Positions 37,080 through 48,494 of a stretch of DNA of 64,000 bases are shown here, piece after piece. The position numbers were made by a program, and so were the translations under genes. The DNA is from Cichorium intybus. Lineage: Eukaryota > Streptophyta > Magnoliopsida > Asterales > Asteraceae. The DNA lies in the NCBI GenBank assembly GCA_023525715.1, contig CM042015.1, positions 82,460,750 to 82,524,749 of the forward strand, written 5' to 3'. The notes under the pieces are model-generated. The model saw only the letters and a program-made list of their open reading frames with translations. It searched no databases and was not told the DNA's origin. Each line of letters opens with the position of its first letter. Position 1 is the stretch's first letter.

Positions 37080-40000
37080 ATGGCTTCCGGTTCTTCTTCT
37101 AGCAGCATGGCTTCTCCTGGTGCTCATGCTAGCAGCTATGACGTTTTTCTAAGTTTTAGAGGCGAAGATACTCGTGATTCTTTTACTGATCATCTTTACC
37201 ACGCATTAAAACGAGCAGGAATTGCTACTTTTAGGGATAACGAAGAAATCGACAGAGGTAAAGAACTGAAACCGGAGATCAAGAGAGCAATTAAAGAATC
37301 CAGGGGTTCAATAATCGTATTGTCACAGAACTATGCCGCTTCCACTTGGTGCCTTGATGAACTTCTGTTAATCCTCGAGCAAAGGAGGGAGTGCAATCAT
37401 TTCGTTCTACCTGTTTTTTATCACGTTGACCCTTCTGATGTGAGGAAACAAAATAAAACTTTCTCAGTTGAAGTCAAAGCCTATCCAAGGTGGACAGATC
37501 AAAACGTGAACCTGTGGAGGAAAGCTCTTAGCGAGGTTGCTGATTTGGCCGGCATGGTTCTGTCCGGGTATGCCCTCTTTGTATCTTCTTATAAATTGGT
37601 CATTCTTGAAATACTTTCTACTTGATGCTACTATAGCAGAATGATGCGAAAGTGTTTTTATTAGCATTATCATTGTTGGAGTTCATAGCTTTTTGGTCAA
37701 TTTTATAACCATTTAGACTAGAAATTAGCAAAAATACATTTGGATAGACCCGACCCAACCTCGAACCCAAACCCGTACCGAACCGGACTGAATTACACAC
37801 AAGTGGGGCGTTCCTCGGTTCTACATATTGGGCTGTTTCGGTTATCAGTTCCAGCGGGTTCGGGTTTAAGACAGAACCGGACCGAATCGGGTTTTCCAAC
37901 GATGTAAACTTCCATTATAAGGTTCAAGACATTGCAGTAAGTGCTTGAATATTTTCAACAAATGTTTTGTGCTTTGTGAAAACCTTAGGGTGCGTTTAGT
38001 TGCAGAAAATTGTTTTCCGTTTTCCATTTTTCATTTTCAGAAAAACGAAATAAGTTTTCATTTTCAGTTTTCTATTGAAAATTTAGAAAACGCGTTTAGA
38101 TAAAACCGATTCCGTTTTCATTTTCTATTTTAGAAAAACAGAAAACGTGTTTAGATATCTATTTTCTATCAATTTTCATTTTCCAATTTTTGATTTGGGG
38201 TTATGCGGGTAAGTGGGTAGGGTGGGTGTATGGGGTAGGGTGGGATGGGGGTAGGTGGAGGTGGAGGTGGAGTGAGGTGGGGGTGGGTGGTTGGTGGGTG
38301 AGGTTTGGGTGGAGGTGGGGTGGGGTGGAGGTGGGTGGGGTAGGGGGTAGGTGGAGGTGGAGGTGGAGTGAGGTGGGGGTAGGTGGTGGTGGGTGAGGGT
38401 TGGGTAGGGTGGGTGGTGGATGGGGTTGGGGTAGGTGGAGGTGGGTGGGGTGGGGTGGTAGGTGGAGGTGGGTGGGGTGGGGGTAGGAGGTGGAGGTGGA
38501 GTGAGGTGGGGGTGGGTGAGGGTTGGGTAGGGTGGGTGGTGGGTGTGGTGGGTAGGGGTAGGTGGAGGTGGGTGAGTGGGGTGGGAGTGGGGTGGAGGTG
38601 GGTGGGGTGGGGGTAGGAGGTGGAGGTGGAGTGAGGTGGTGGTGGGTGAGGGTTGGGTGGGGTAGGGTGGGTGGGGGTGGTGGGGGGTAGGTGGAGATGG
38701 GTTGGGGTGGGGTGGGTGGGGGTGGGAGGTGGGTGTGGGTGGAGGTGGGTGGTGGTAGGTGGGGTGGGGGTGTGTGGGGATAGGGTGGGGTGGGTAGAGT
38801 GGGTGGGTGGGTAGGGTAGGTGGTGGTGTGGGGGTAGGTGTAGATGTAATTTTAGGGATGTAGGTGAGAATGAATGTGTGTGTATGTGTGTGTGTGTTTT
38901 TGTATATTTTAGAAAAATTTTGGAAATAGAAAAATTTAGAAAACAATAAATTTGGGTTTTCTAAAATTTTCCAAATTCTTTGTAATTTTTGGAAAATGAA
39001 AAATTTTCATTTTCTTGAAAAACTTTGGAAAAATTGACGAACTAAACGCGTTTTCCGATTTCTCATTTTTCTTGGAAAATTTTTCCGGAAAACAGAGCAG
39101 TTTTCCGCAACTAAACGCACCCTTAAACTTTCAACTTTTGAATTTTTTAAAAACAAATCTAAGTGTTGACGTCAACAACGGGCAACAACATCGGTGTTGG
39201 TTGATAGCGTGCCTCCATGCCTTAAAATTTTATGCTTTTCCAAAAATATATTTTCCAAAAATATCTTTGAACTTCGGTGGTTAATGCTATTCAATGTTGG
39301 TCGCATGTTGTGATTTGCCAAATGAACTTTTTCTTTCAAAAAACTATTGAAGATAACAAGGGGCAACAACGTCGTTGGTCCTTGCTAGATTCTCGCTGGT
39401 TTCGTGCATTAGACTAGCTTTCAAATTATTCACAAAATTCCTTTACATATTTGATTTCCTACTCAAGACTTGAACTTGTTCGGTCACCATCAGTCTTGGA
39501 TAGACCTGACAATCCGTGTCTCCGTGTCGTGTATTCGTGTCAGACACGAATTTACACGACACGAATTTATGAAACACGTACACGACACGAATTCAAAAAC
39601 GTGTCTGAGATATGAAACACGAACACGACACATAATTAATGCGTGTAACACGAGACACGACACGATTAGACACGTTTTTTATGCGTGTCACACGAAAACA
39701 CGAATTTACACGAATTATAACACGAATTTAACCACAATATTACAAAATATTTCAAAACAAGTAAACTACTAAACTCCAAAATATTTAAAACAAGTAAACT
39801 ACTAAACTACTATTTAGTTGTCACGGCAGTGTTTGCACTTCTTGCCGAACTAGGCTCCTCCTGGTTGATATCCAAATCGACATTTTCGTTCACCATATCA
39901 TCAACATTATAATTAGCGTCTCCGAATATCCAATCCTTGGTACAAATAATTGCCTCCGTAATATCAGATTTTAGAGCGCTACGATATTGATCAAGAACTT

Positions 40001-43000
40001 TACCTCCAACACTAAATGCAGATTCGGATGCTACAGTTGAAACAGGAATAGTCAAGATATCACGTGCCATGGCTGTAAGTGTGGGATATCGAAGCTGATG
40101 ACCTCTCCAATATTCCAAAATATTTATCTCCGTTGATCTTGGCAACCGGGTCTCCTCCAAATATTGCTCAAGTTCCGACTTTTTAGTCGAAACACCATAC
40201 TCGTAATCAAACGCGTCGAACTCCTAATAGAAAAATGAGAAAATGATAAATAAAAAAAAATAAGTATTATAATTAAGAAAAAAATAAAGGCTAAATAAGT
40301 TCTGTTGTACCTTCCAAGCTTCGTTTGTATGTATACCGCTACAAATTCCGTCTAAGCTTTCTTTAGGTTCATTCACATCGTTTGAGTTTGAGTCACCATT
40401 CTTTTTGGCTAAAGAATTGACACTATACATCGTTTGAGTTTGAGTCACCATTGTTGGTATTATCATCCATCTAAAATACATATGACAGAAACCCAATTAA
40501 TAACAGATAGAGATCTTCCAAATCAATAACTTTAATCTAAAGAAACAATAAAGACGGAAGTGACCCTACAATCTAAATAAGTTGAAAAAGAATGGTCATG
40601 AAGCATAAATCGGTGATTTCAAAGTTCATTTACAAAAACAGATCGATGTATACTACAAGCACAAGTGATTTCAAAGTTCATTTACAAAAACAGATCGAGA
40701 TCTTCCGATGAACATGAAGCATAAATCGGTAGACACGAATACAAAAAAGAAAAAGGGAAGGATACATACCACAATGTTAGAAGCCATGAAATCTGAAGAG
40801 GCTATGTTGAAGCTTCAAAGTATAACTAAGCTTGAGCCGTTGAGTGTTGTTGTCGGGTTCGAGCCGGTGGTGACTCAACGAAGAAGAAGGTCGCCGGTCT
40901 GTGTTGTCGAGCCGTTGACCGGTGGTTGGAGGTCGAACGGTGATCGAAGGTCGCCGGTCGGTGGTCGGCTGGTCGCTGCCGTTGACCGGTGGTTGGAGGT
41001 CGAACTCAACGAAGAAGAAGGCGTCGAGCAAGTGGTTGGAGCTTGGAGGTTGACCGGTGGTTGGAGCCTTGGAGGTTGACCGGTGGTTGGAGGTTGAACG
41101 ACGATGGGGGGTGCGGCCGGCGGCGATTCAACAAAGAAGAAAGGGAAGAAAGGATGTGGAGGAAGAAAGGTGCGGCGATTCAACGAAATAGAAACTAAGA
41201 AACACAATTAGGTTTAAGTTCCATAAAAGGAATTAGCCAATTGGTCCCTATATTTTCAGCTAATGAAAAGACTAACCCTTATACTAGTAAACTTCAAGGA
41301 AAACAGATATAATATTACGTGTTAATACGTGTTTAAACGTGTCTATCCGTGTCACGTGTAACACGAATATAAAACGTGTCTTACACGTGTCCAAACAGGT
41401 AAATTCGTGTTTGACACGTATAAGACACGAAACACGAATTTTAAATTCGTGTCAGACACGAATAGACACGAAACACGTATTTTAAAAACCCATACACGGA
41501 AAACTCGTGTCGTGCTCGTGTCGTGTCTTTCGTGTCGTGACCCATATTGCCAGGTCTAGTCTTGGACATTGCTGGACTCTTCTGAATGGGAAATATACTT
41601 AAAAGATTTTTGTACATTTTGGAACTGGACTTCCGCTTCAATATCTAACATGAGTATTTGGAAACCCAACTGTTTGGGTGTTTTAAAGTAATTCATGTCA
41701 AAATTTTGTCTCCCAGAGAACATTTTCATGAAATTTCTTTTGAACAATTTGTCTTCCATATGTTCTATTGGGAAAATGCAATTGCCATGTGAAAATTGGT
41801 TTTTGCGGGTACGGGAACCGAATGCCTGCAACCAGTACCGAAACCGTATTACATGTAGTGGGTTAGTCCTCGATTCTTGGTTTGGGCTATTTCGGTTTCG
41901 GTTCTAATTGGATTCGAGCTTGGTTTGGAACTGAGCTCATCCCTAGTTTAGACTAGTAGATGCTTTAGGGTTTGTAAGTTTAACCTCATCCATTCAATGA
42001 TATTTCATTTTACTTCCTTCATTATTCTTAAGCTTTAAATCTTTGTTACTTTTTACTAATTGATTTATTTGATTTTAATCTATAATAGGAAATATTAAAT
42101 TCGTAACGGTAATATAAAATTCTTATAATTTTTTTTTATTTTTATGACTATATATGTGATAATTTTATCATCTTTTATACTTTCAGAAAAAAATCCGAAA
42201 TGGTTATCTTTTTAATTTCTCATTGTAATATATTTGTTTTACTAAATCTTATTGTCAAATAATATCTCTTCCTAAAGATATGACGTGCATTTAAATATTA
42301 AAAGTTATACGAGGGGGCTTTATTAACCATTTCATAAATATGAGGATAGATTAATTAATTTTAAGAAAAATCCTTTGAAATATGGTCAATGATGGGAGAA
42401 GATTTAAGTTATTAAGTTTTTGTTAAATAAAGTTGGCGGAAAGTTAAGTACTTCATATTTTCATTCAGTTCTATCAAAGACTCTCTGAATGTCATCCCAT
42501 GAAGTTGTTCATTTCTCTATTATTGCTCCAGGTCTGAAACAGAGTTTTTGAAGGAAATTGTCGACATCATTTACGACAAGCTGGATCACAAAGAAGTTCA
42601 TCTTCCACTCAATCTGACAGGGATGGCCACTCGATACGAGGAAATCAATGCCTGGTTAAATCGATCCAATGCTGAATTTTTAGTAATTTGTGGCATGGGT
42701 GGAAGTGGCAAGACAACACTGGCCAAGTATATTTACGATTCAAATTGGAAGAAATTTGAAAACATGAGTTTTGTTGAAGACATTAGTCGAAGATGCAAAG
42801 AATCCCATGATTTGCTTAAACTTCAAGAACAACTTCTAAACGATATTTTAGGTGGCAAGAAGAGAAAATTACCAGGTGTTTCTCAAGGTACATGTAAGAT
42901 TGAGGAAGCCTTACAAACAAAAAAGACGCTTATTGTTCTTGATGACATTGCTAGACGTAATGAGTTAACCTCTTTACTTGGAACTGGGAATATTAATGTA

Positions 43001-46000
43001 CAAAGCAAGATTATAATAACAACCACCATGGAAAATACAGATAATTGGTTTAAGTTCCCATATAGGCGATGCCAAGTTTACAAAATGAAATTATTGAATG
43101 ACGATGAATCGTTAGAGCTTTTAAGTTGTCATGCGTTTGGTTCCAAAGTTCCCATGGCTGGTTTTGAGGAGCTTGCAGTACAAGCAATACGATATTGTCA
43201 AGGAAATCCTCTGGCTCTTGTACTGTTGGCTTCTTCTCTATACAATGACAATACCATCTTATATTGGAAAAGCCGATTAAAATTTTTGGATAAAGATTTT
43301 GATTCTCGTATTCAAAGTGTACTTATAACGAGCTATGAGTCATTGCCATCTATCTTAGAGAAAGAGTTATTTTTGCATATTGCCTGTTTCTTTATCGGCA
43401 AAGACGAGGATTATGTGGTAAAGATTTTGGAGCATGATTACTCTGCAATATCTGGTATCAAAACCCTATCCAACAGATGTCTTCTTTCTGTTTCACCAAA
43501 CAAAAAACTGATGATGCATCGATTGCTTCAAGAGATGGGGAAACACTTGGTTCGTCAAGAATCATCAAAATTCCCTATAAAACGTAGTAGAGTCTGGCTT
43601 AGTAGTGAGTCTTATAAGATATTGAGCAAAGGAGAGGTAAGATGCTCCTTTCATGTATATTTAAGTCTACTTTTACTTTATAACCTTTTATTCCATTTAG
43701 ATTCTAAAGTTTATCCTTCTTTCCTTTTAGGGTTCAGAAACAATGGAAGGTTTAGCAATTGACATGCAAATGCTAAGGGGACAAAACTTTGCATTCAAGG
43801 TAACTTAAAACCGAATATTGAAGTTTTGATATTATTTTTCTGTTTTAGATCTAAAAGTAGACTACCAAGATCAAGCCAAAACACACACTTCACTCATACA
43901 CGTATTTCACAGAGAGAAAAATAGATGCAGCAAATTGTCTCGTCTATCTCATTAACTGCTAAAAGGAAACTACAATAGTACTTAAACAGAGGAAATGCAA
44001 GCTACCTAAAAATGTGGACAACCTCCCACTTCTTGGCTACAACAGGAAAAACATAAAACGTGGCCTACATGGCCTAGAAATATTCAAACTTCAAACTAGG
44101 AAACAAACTTGACATAAGATACCCTTTAGTTTCTGAATTATACCAACAAGATCAAATTATTTTCTTAAATTAATAATCTATTTTGCAGTCATGGTAATAC
44201 ATAATAACTTGACACGCAAATGCGTGCGGGCATGCACCTACATGTGGCCGTGCGCGTGCGATATGCACCAAATACATCCAGAAAGATCTTAGTGAAAAAA
44301 TTATCCCTTAGGCTTAAGGATCACAACGTACCGAGTATATGTCTCATCCAGCTCAACAATAGTAATTCGATTATATCTTGGTACTCTAGGCATAGAATCT
44401 TAATACTTGGGAAATCTTTAGTCAATTAATTTCTGGATATGATGTAAGCTTACTTACCATCCCTCTCATGCTAAATTTGCAGTCATCAAACCTCAAGACA
44501 GATGCACTTAAAAAAATGGATAAACTAAAATTGCTCCAGCTAGATTTTGTGCAACTTACCGGGTCTTACGAGAATTTTTCAGAAGATTTAAGATGGCTCA
44601 GTTGGCTTGGATTCCATTTAAGAGCCATACCCTCCGACTTATTTATGGGAAACTTGGTGGCAATAGATATGAGCTATAGCAACCTGGAAGTATTTGAACC
44701 TCCCATGGTAGGGAATTTAATATCCTCTTTTTATCGTTTATCCATGTAGCTTCTCAAAATTTAATAGTCTTTATGTAGACATCGAGTTCTAGTTTGCTAC
44801 ATATTTGATACATATGTAGTATAGGCTTTTGTATGATCTTATTATTACATTTTATGATCTGTAGTTTGTATATAAATTGAGGGTGTTGCCTCACTACATA
44901 AATCTTGTTATTTTGCAACAGGTTCTTCAATCACTGCAGATTTTAAATCTTAAAGACTCACACAATCTAATAGAAATCCGAAACATATCTATGATCCCTC
45001 ATCTCGAGACTTTGATTCTATGGAACTGTCATAGTCTGGTTCGTGTTTGTGAAACCATTGGAGACCTCACGAGTCTTGCACTGCTGAACATGACAGGGTG
45101 TGAAAACCTATGCAAGATGGAGGAAACAAATATGTTAGTAGGGCTAGAAGCTTCTACTTCTAGTGGAGGAGTTCCACATCAACCTACCTTTTCCTTCCCA
45201 CATTCATTACACAGGTTATTCCTCAAGGACTGCAATCTTGAATGTACCGATTCTTTTCCTCTAAGTTTCAGTGTTCAACTATCTTTGCAGTACTTGAATT
45301 TAGGCAATAGTCTATTTGAGTTTCTACCTTGTTACGATCATCTTAAAAATCTTCGGGTCCTTGACTTGAGTTTGTGCTCACGACTTAAATGGCTTCTATG
45401 TCTCCCAAGTACACTCGCAGAATTGTATATATACTACTGTAACTCATTGGAGAAAATAAGTTTCCAATCTCAACGATTCACTTTGCAAGAGTTTGGTTAT
45501 GAAGGCTGTATTAGTTTGTCTGAAATTGAAGGCTTTATCAAATTGGTGCCTTTAGCCAAACTTGAAGAAAACGATTTGGGACACATGAAATGGCTAAAAG
45601 AATATCAAAATCACGAGGTGTGCCTTGTTGGCGATGATGAGCTCACCAACGGCAGAAGCTCGGGTGTCCAGGTTCGTTGTTTCTCTCTCAAACACATACA
45701 TAAACAATCACAGATTATATGTACTAAATTATAGTGATTATTTGGCACAGATGTTGTACGAATTTGATATAATGAGCACATCTCTCCCAGACGTGAAGGA
45801 TCCAAACATGAAACCTAACTATGTATCAGAATTATCATCTTTGTCCTTTGATGTGCCTTCGTCTCCCGATAATAGGAGGCTCAAAGGACTTGATGTAACA
45901 TTCAAATATGCAATATCTGGTGATGACTGTGCATGGTTCTGTAAAATTAGTACGACCAATGGTGTTGATTTGATGTACAACCCTAAAGTATTTGGCAAAC

Positions 46001-47843
46001 CTGAATTTGGTAAATTTGGTATATGGTTAAGCTATTGGCCAATTGGAAACACTTTAAACGTTGGAGATAAAGTTAATGTCTCTATTATTGTGATGAGTGG
46101 ATTGGCGGTACACGAATGTGGTGTGAGCCTTGTTTATGCTGATGAAACTTTGGAAAATAATACGCGATGGGTAGAAATTCTTGGAGGAGATTTGTCTGGA
46201 TTTCAACTAAGTACAGGAGCGTACTACCTTTGTCGCCGTGATTTCTTTGAGTTAATGGAGGTTGGTAGATTGACTCCTGGTTGGTTTAGAATTTTAGTTG
46301 GTGATGCCATTGACTATACAGGTATAAATGTCCCTCTTGTCAAGCTAGTTAGAGTTTTATGGTGCAAATGGAGAAAGTTCATATTATTAACATTGTTGTA
46401 GAGGTACGCGGATGGAGAAAGACGGGGCGACCTAAGCAGTTGAATCGATCATTCACAGAGTTGAAAACTGTTCGATGCATCATCCATGGTCCTGAATCGG
46501 TAGATTTGCTCTATAATATTTTTTTGGCATCTAAATCTTACATGAATAATGTTAAGGGGGGGTGCATAATTGTCTTGCACCCTCCCGATGAAGTTGGTAT
46601 AACAACACTCCCACTGTTACAAACTCAAGGGGACCGAGAAAATCCCTATAGCTGGTTAAGGTGTTTTTTCTAAAAAACTTCAAAGTTTTTGTGGTTTAAT
46701 CATAAATAAATTCTTTAGGTGGTTAAACCAAAATGTGCGAAACTACCTTGTTTTTATATAATTTGCGTGAAAAGATTAGCCAAACCATTATAATCCAGTT
46801 TAAACTTTTGGTACTTGATGTTAATTTGGTTATACTTAGTGTAGTAATTGGGGTTTTGCTAATCCACCTTCGCTGTTTATGAAAAACAAATAGGAGGAAA
46901 TTTACAAGATCCCAGAGATGTCAAAATCATCTTTTGTAGATAAATCTTTGGAGTTCACATCAAGCATGCTTGGGGAGACTAAGAAATCTGCCACATCATC
47001 TAAACCTAGTGGTAAAGCAATAAAGGTAATTGAAAAGTGGATAAAAGAAAAGAGTTTAACTTTCCGTTGTCCTTGAAATTAACCGACTCCCATTAATTTA
47101 CAACCAACAGGCCGATGAGGACATGTTTGAAGATATTGACGATCAATTTCTGGAGCTTGCATCAAGTTCATCACCGCCTTTCTTAGTTCCACGAAAGAAA
47201 CTTAGAGTAAAGGTGATTTAGCATTTGCTTGTTAGATAAAAGCGAAGAGTTTAATTTATTCATCTCATAGAGAAGATTGGCCATGTTGAGACATAATTCT
47301 GATATTGTTGCTCTTGTGATTTATTCAGGAATTTGGTGTGATTCCCAGTCTACGAAGCTTCATGTCTAAAGCATTTGCAACTGACGATGTTGGTGGTCAG
47401 ATCAAGGTAATTTGACATTAAGCTTATTAGATAACAGGAGGGAGCATAAACATTCCTTATACTGCAAATTAACAAGAATATTCGTGTGTGTATTATGTAT
47501 GTATGTGTGTATGCATGCTGCATGCATGCATGTATGTATGTCATCTTGTAATCATCAAGAAGAAAGATAATTCTAAAATATTTACCTGTCCCAAATCGTT
47601 CTTTGATAGCAATAGTTTACATTTCAGAAAATTGTGCTGGGAGTCAACTTATGCAGTGAAGCTCAAAGAGAGAAGGTGATGAAAGCTTTATCTGCACTTA
47701 AGGGAGTCTTAAAGATTGATTTTGATACAAATGATGGGAGATTAACTGTTATTGGCAGTGTTGATACTATGGATGTTTTTGACCTTGTGTGGAATATTGA
47801 GGGCATATATATGATAAGCGTAGAACCTACAAAAAAACCTTAA
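37080..47843 (+). CDS. TIR-NBS-LRR immune receptor with C-terminal HMA-like domain
   Basis: Proposed exons: 37080-37567, 42532-43636, 43731-43799, 44483-44707, 44922-45671, 45751-46321, 46402-46499, 46894-47025, 47111-47212, 47329-47406, 47628-47843 (1277 residues). The start is the first in-frame ATG. TIR: YDVFLSFRGEDTR at 20-32, putative catalytic Glu94 in CLDEL. NB-ARC: P-loop GMGGSGKTT 217-225, kinase-2 LIVLDDI, GNPLAL, and MHR (491-493) where MHD is usual. Exons 4-5 hold a short LRR. Exon 6 is a post-LRR/C-JID domain (880-1069; VHECGVSLVY). Exons 8-10 form a linker rich in Ser and charged residues. Exon 11 is an HMA-like fold (1207-1272: KIVLGVNLCSEAQ..GVLKIDFD..LTVIGSVD) without CxxC. 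TNLs sense effectors and TIRs cleave NAD. The least certain junction is 46499/46894. Otherwise exon 7 reads to a stop at 46671-46673 and the HMA exons form a separate gene starting at 46918. Confidence 0.8.
37988..39122. mobile_element. PIF/Harbinger element with TTA TSD in TNL intron 1
   Basis: The ends GGGTGCGTTTAGTTGCAGAA and, read inward from the right, GGGTGCGTTTAGTTGCGGAA form good terminal inverted repeats of Harbinger/Tourist type. TTA lies on both sides (37985-37987 and 39123-39125). Flanking arms rich in TTTTC and GAAAA are partly self-complementary. The centre is a G-rich minisatellite instead of a transposase. Confidence 0.85.
38195..38850. repeat. Strand-biased GGTGGGG minisatellite
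   Basis: About 650 bp made of variants of GGTGGGGGTAGGTGGAGGTG, with higher-order units such as TGGAGGTGGAGTGAGGTGGG. The plus strand has almost no C. Since the TNL gene is on the plus strand, the G-rich strand is the RNA-like strand. Long open frames here (Pro/Thr/His-rich on the minus strand, Gly/Trp/Val-rich on the plus) are composition artefacts. Confidence 0.9.
39501..41558 (-). mobile_element. Deleted hAT transposon with 8-bp TSD in TNL intron 1
   Basis: The ends TAGACCTGACAATCCGTGTC and, inward from the right, TAGACCTGGCAATATGGGTC form inverted repeats. Subterminal regions are dense in ACACGA/TCGTGT motifs. GTCTTGGA occurs on both sides (39493-39500 and 41559-41566), the 8-bp duplication of hAT elements. 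The interior keeps a minus-strand transposase C-terminal exon and a GC-rich leader-like region with repeated GTTGACCGGTGGTTGGAGG at about 40915-41100. Confidence 0.9.
39810..40223 (-). pseudogene. hAT transposase C-terminal (dimerisation) exon, partial
   Basis: An open exon of about 137 residues after an acceptor (TATTAG|GAG at 40224). It contains NILEYWRGHQLRYPTL, IPVSTVASESAFSVGGKVLD and RSALKSDITEAIICTKDW, the signature of the hAT family C-terminal dimerisation domain. An acidic tail follows and ends at a stop. The zinc-finger and catalytic N-terminal parts are missing or decayed; the fragment at 40224-40496 shows no recognisable domain. The element cannot encode a full transposase. Confidence 0.85.
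46500..46673 (+). other. Possible alternative 3' end of TNL exon 7
   Basis: If the donor CG|GTAGAT at 46500 is not used, exon 7 stays open for 57 further codons (VDLLYNIF.. to ..SWLRCFF) and stops at TAA 46671-46673. The product would be a TNL ending after the post-LRR region, without linker and HMA-like domain. The continuation includes a G7 run at 46556-46562. Confidence 0.4.
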
Positions 47844-48099
47844 AAACATGAAACGGGACCACCTCCACAAGATTCGACAACCTGTTCGCTGTTTTAAGGA
47901 TGAAGTGGATGGAGGGTACGTAGCTGCACATGATTCTGCATGCAAATGATTTTACAAGGCAGGTGAAACTGCATCAGATTGTAATTTCATTTCCTGTGCT
48001 TTGACCTATGTAATTCCAACATTGACCACATATTTGCCATTAATTTTATAGATAAATTAATGGTACCGGTACCTAGCATTAACTCAAATTCACAAGGGT

Positions 48100-48324
48100 G
48101 CAAGTGAAGCCTAGCCTAGCTGGGTGGATGCACCCGGGTTATATACCCATGTGGTGGGAGGTTTGGAGTTCGACTCCAACTAACCTCATGTGGGGGATTT
48201 TCCCTGGGCGAGTGGGCGGTGAATAAACAGGTGGAGGGGAAAGGCTTTGCACTATAGGTAATCGCAAACCGCCCTGGGTGCAAGGCTGAGTACCCTCAAG
48301 GTGTTAAAATTTGCCGTTTCCAAA
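48100..48324 (+). mobile_element. tRNA-derived SINE with 14-bp TSD
   Basis: About 225 bp lie between perfect direct repeats AAATTCACAAGGGT (48086-48099 and 48325-48338). The head has an A-box-like TAGCTGGGTGG and the B box GGAGTTCGACTCC, the internal pol III promoter of tRNA-derived SINEs. The body follows (GGGGGATTTTCCCTGGGCGA.., GCAAACCGCCCTGGGTGC) and the tail ends in TTTCCAAAA. The long TSD and pol III boxes together make the call strong. It lies about 260 bp past the TNL stop codon. Confidence 0.85.
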
Positions 48325-48494
48325 AAATTCACAAGGGTATTTATAAATTTCTTTCACTTTTACTACCTTATATTTGAACGTACTAGCCTTCTCACATTTT
48401 GTCATTCTCCATTTGGGGCCAGGAACAATTAAAGGTTGATATGCGAACGCTCAAGAAATTAAGGGAATCCCCTTGCGGTTTTGAGGATTGCACA

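Larger units (their letters stand above)
37568..42531 (+). other. 5-kb first intron of the TNL gene, packed with transposons
   Basis: The donor GG|GTATGC and acceptor CTCCAG|GTCT join the TIR exon to the NB-ARC exon in frame. The intron holds a Harbinger element (37988-39122) and a hAT element (39501-41558). Two related degenerate segments lie at about 37725-37915 and 41800-41950 (both with GTACCGAA.CCG, a CCTCG(G/A)TTCT phrase and GGGCT(G/A)TTTCGGTT). These may be copies of another small hAT-like repeat. Confidence 0.8.

Noticed and set aside
38176..38946. 256-residue Pro/Thr/His-rich open frame on the minus strand
   Set aside because: It is the complement of the GGTGGGG minisatellite. Composition alone keeps the frame open, and frames on the plus strand are equally long.
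40777..41207. Overlapping Arg/Pro/Gly-rich frames on both strands
   Set aside because: GC-rich repeated GTTGACCGGTGGTTGGAGG text inside the hAT element. Most likely the transposase leader region, not a protein.
46918..47843. HMA-like exons as an independent small gene starting MSKSSFVDK
   Set aside because: Possible, but the coding frame continues upstream of this ATG to a usable acceptor (46893) in phase with exon 7, and no promoter is evident in the 240-bp gap. The fusion model is preferred and the alternative is noted in the gene entry.
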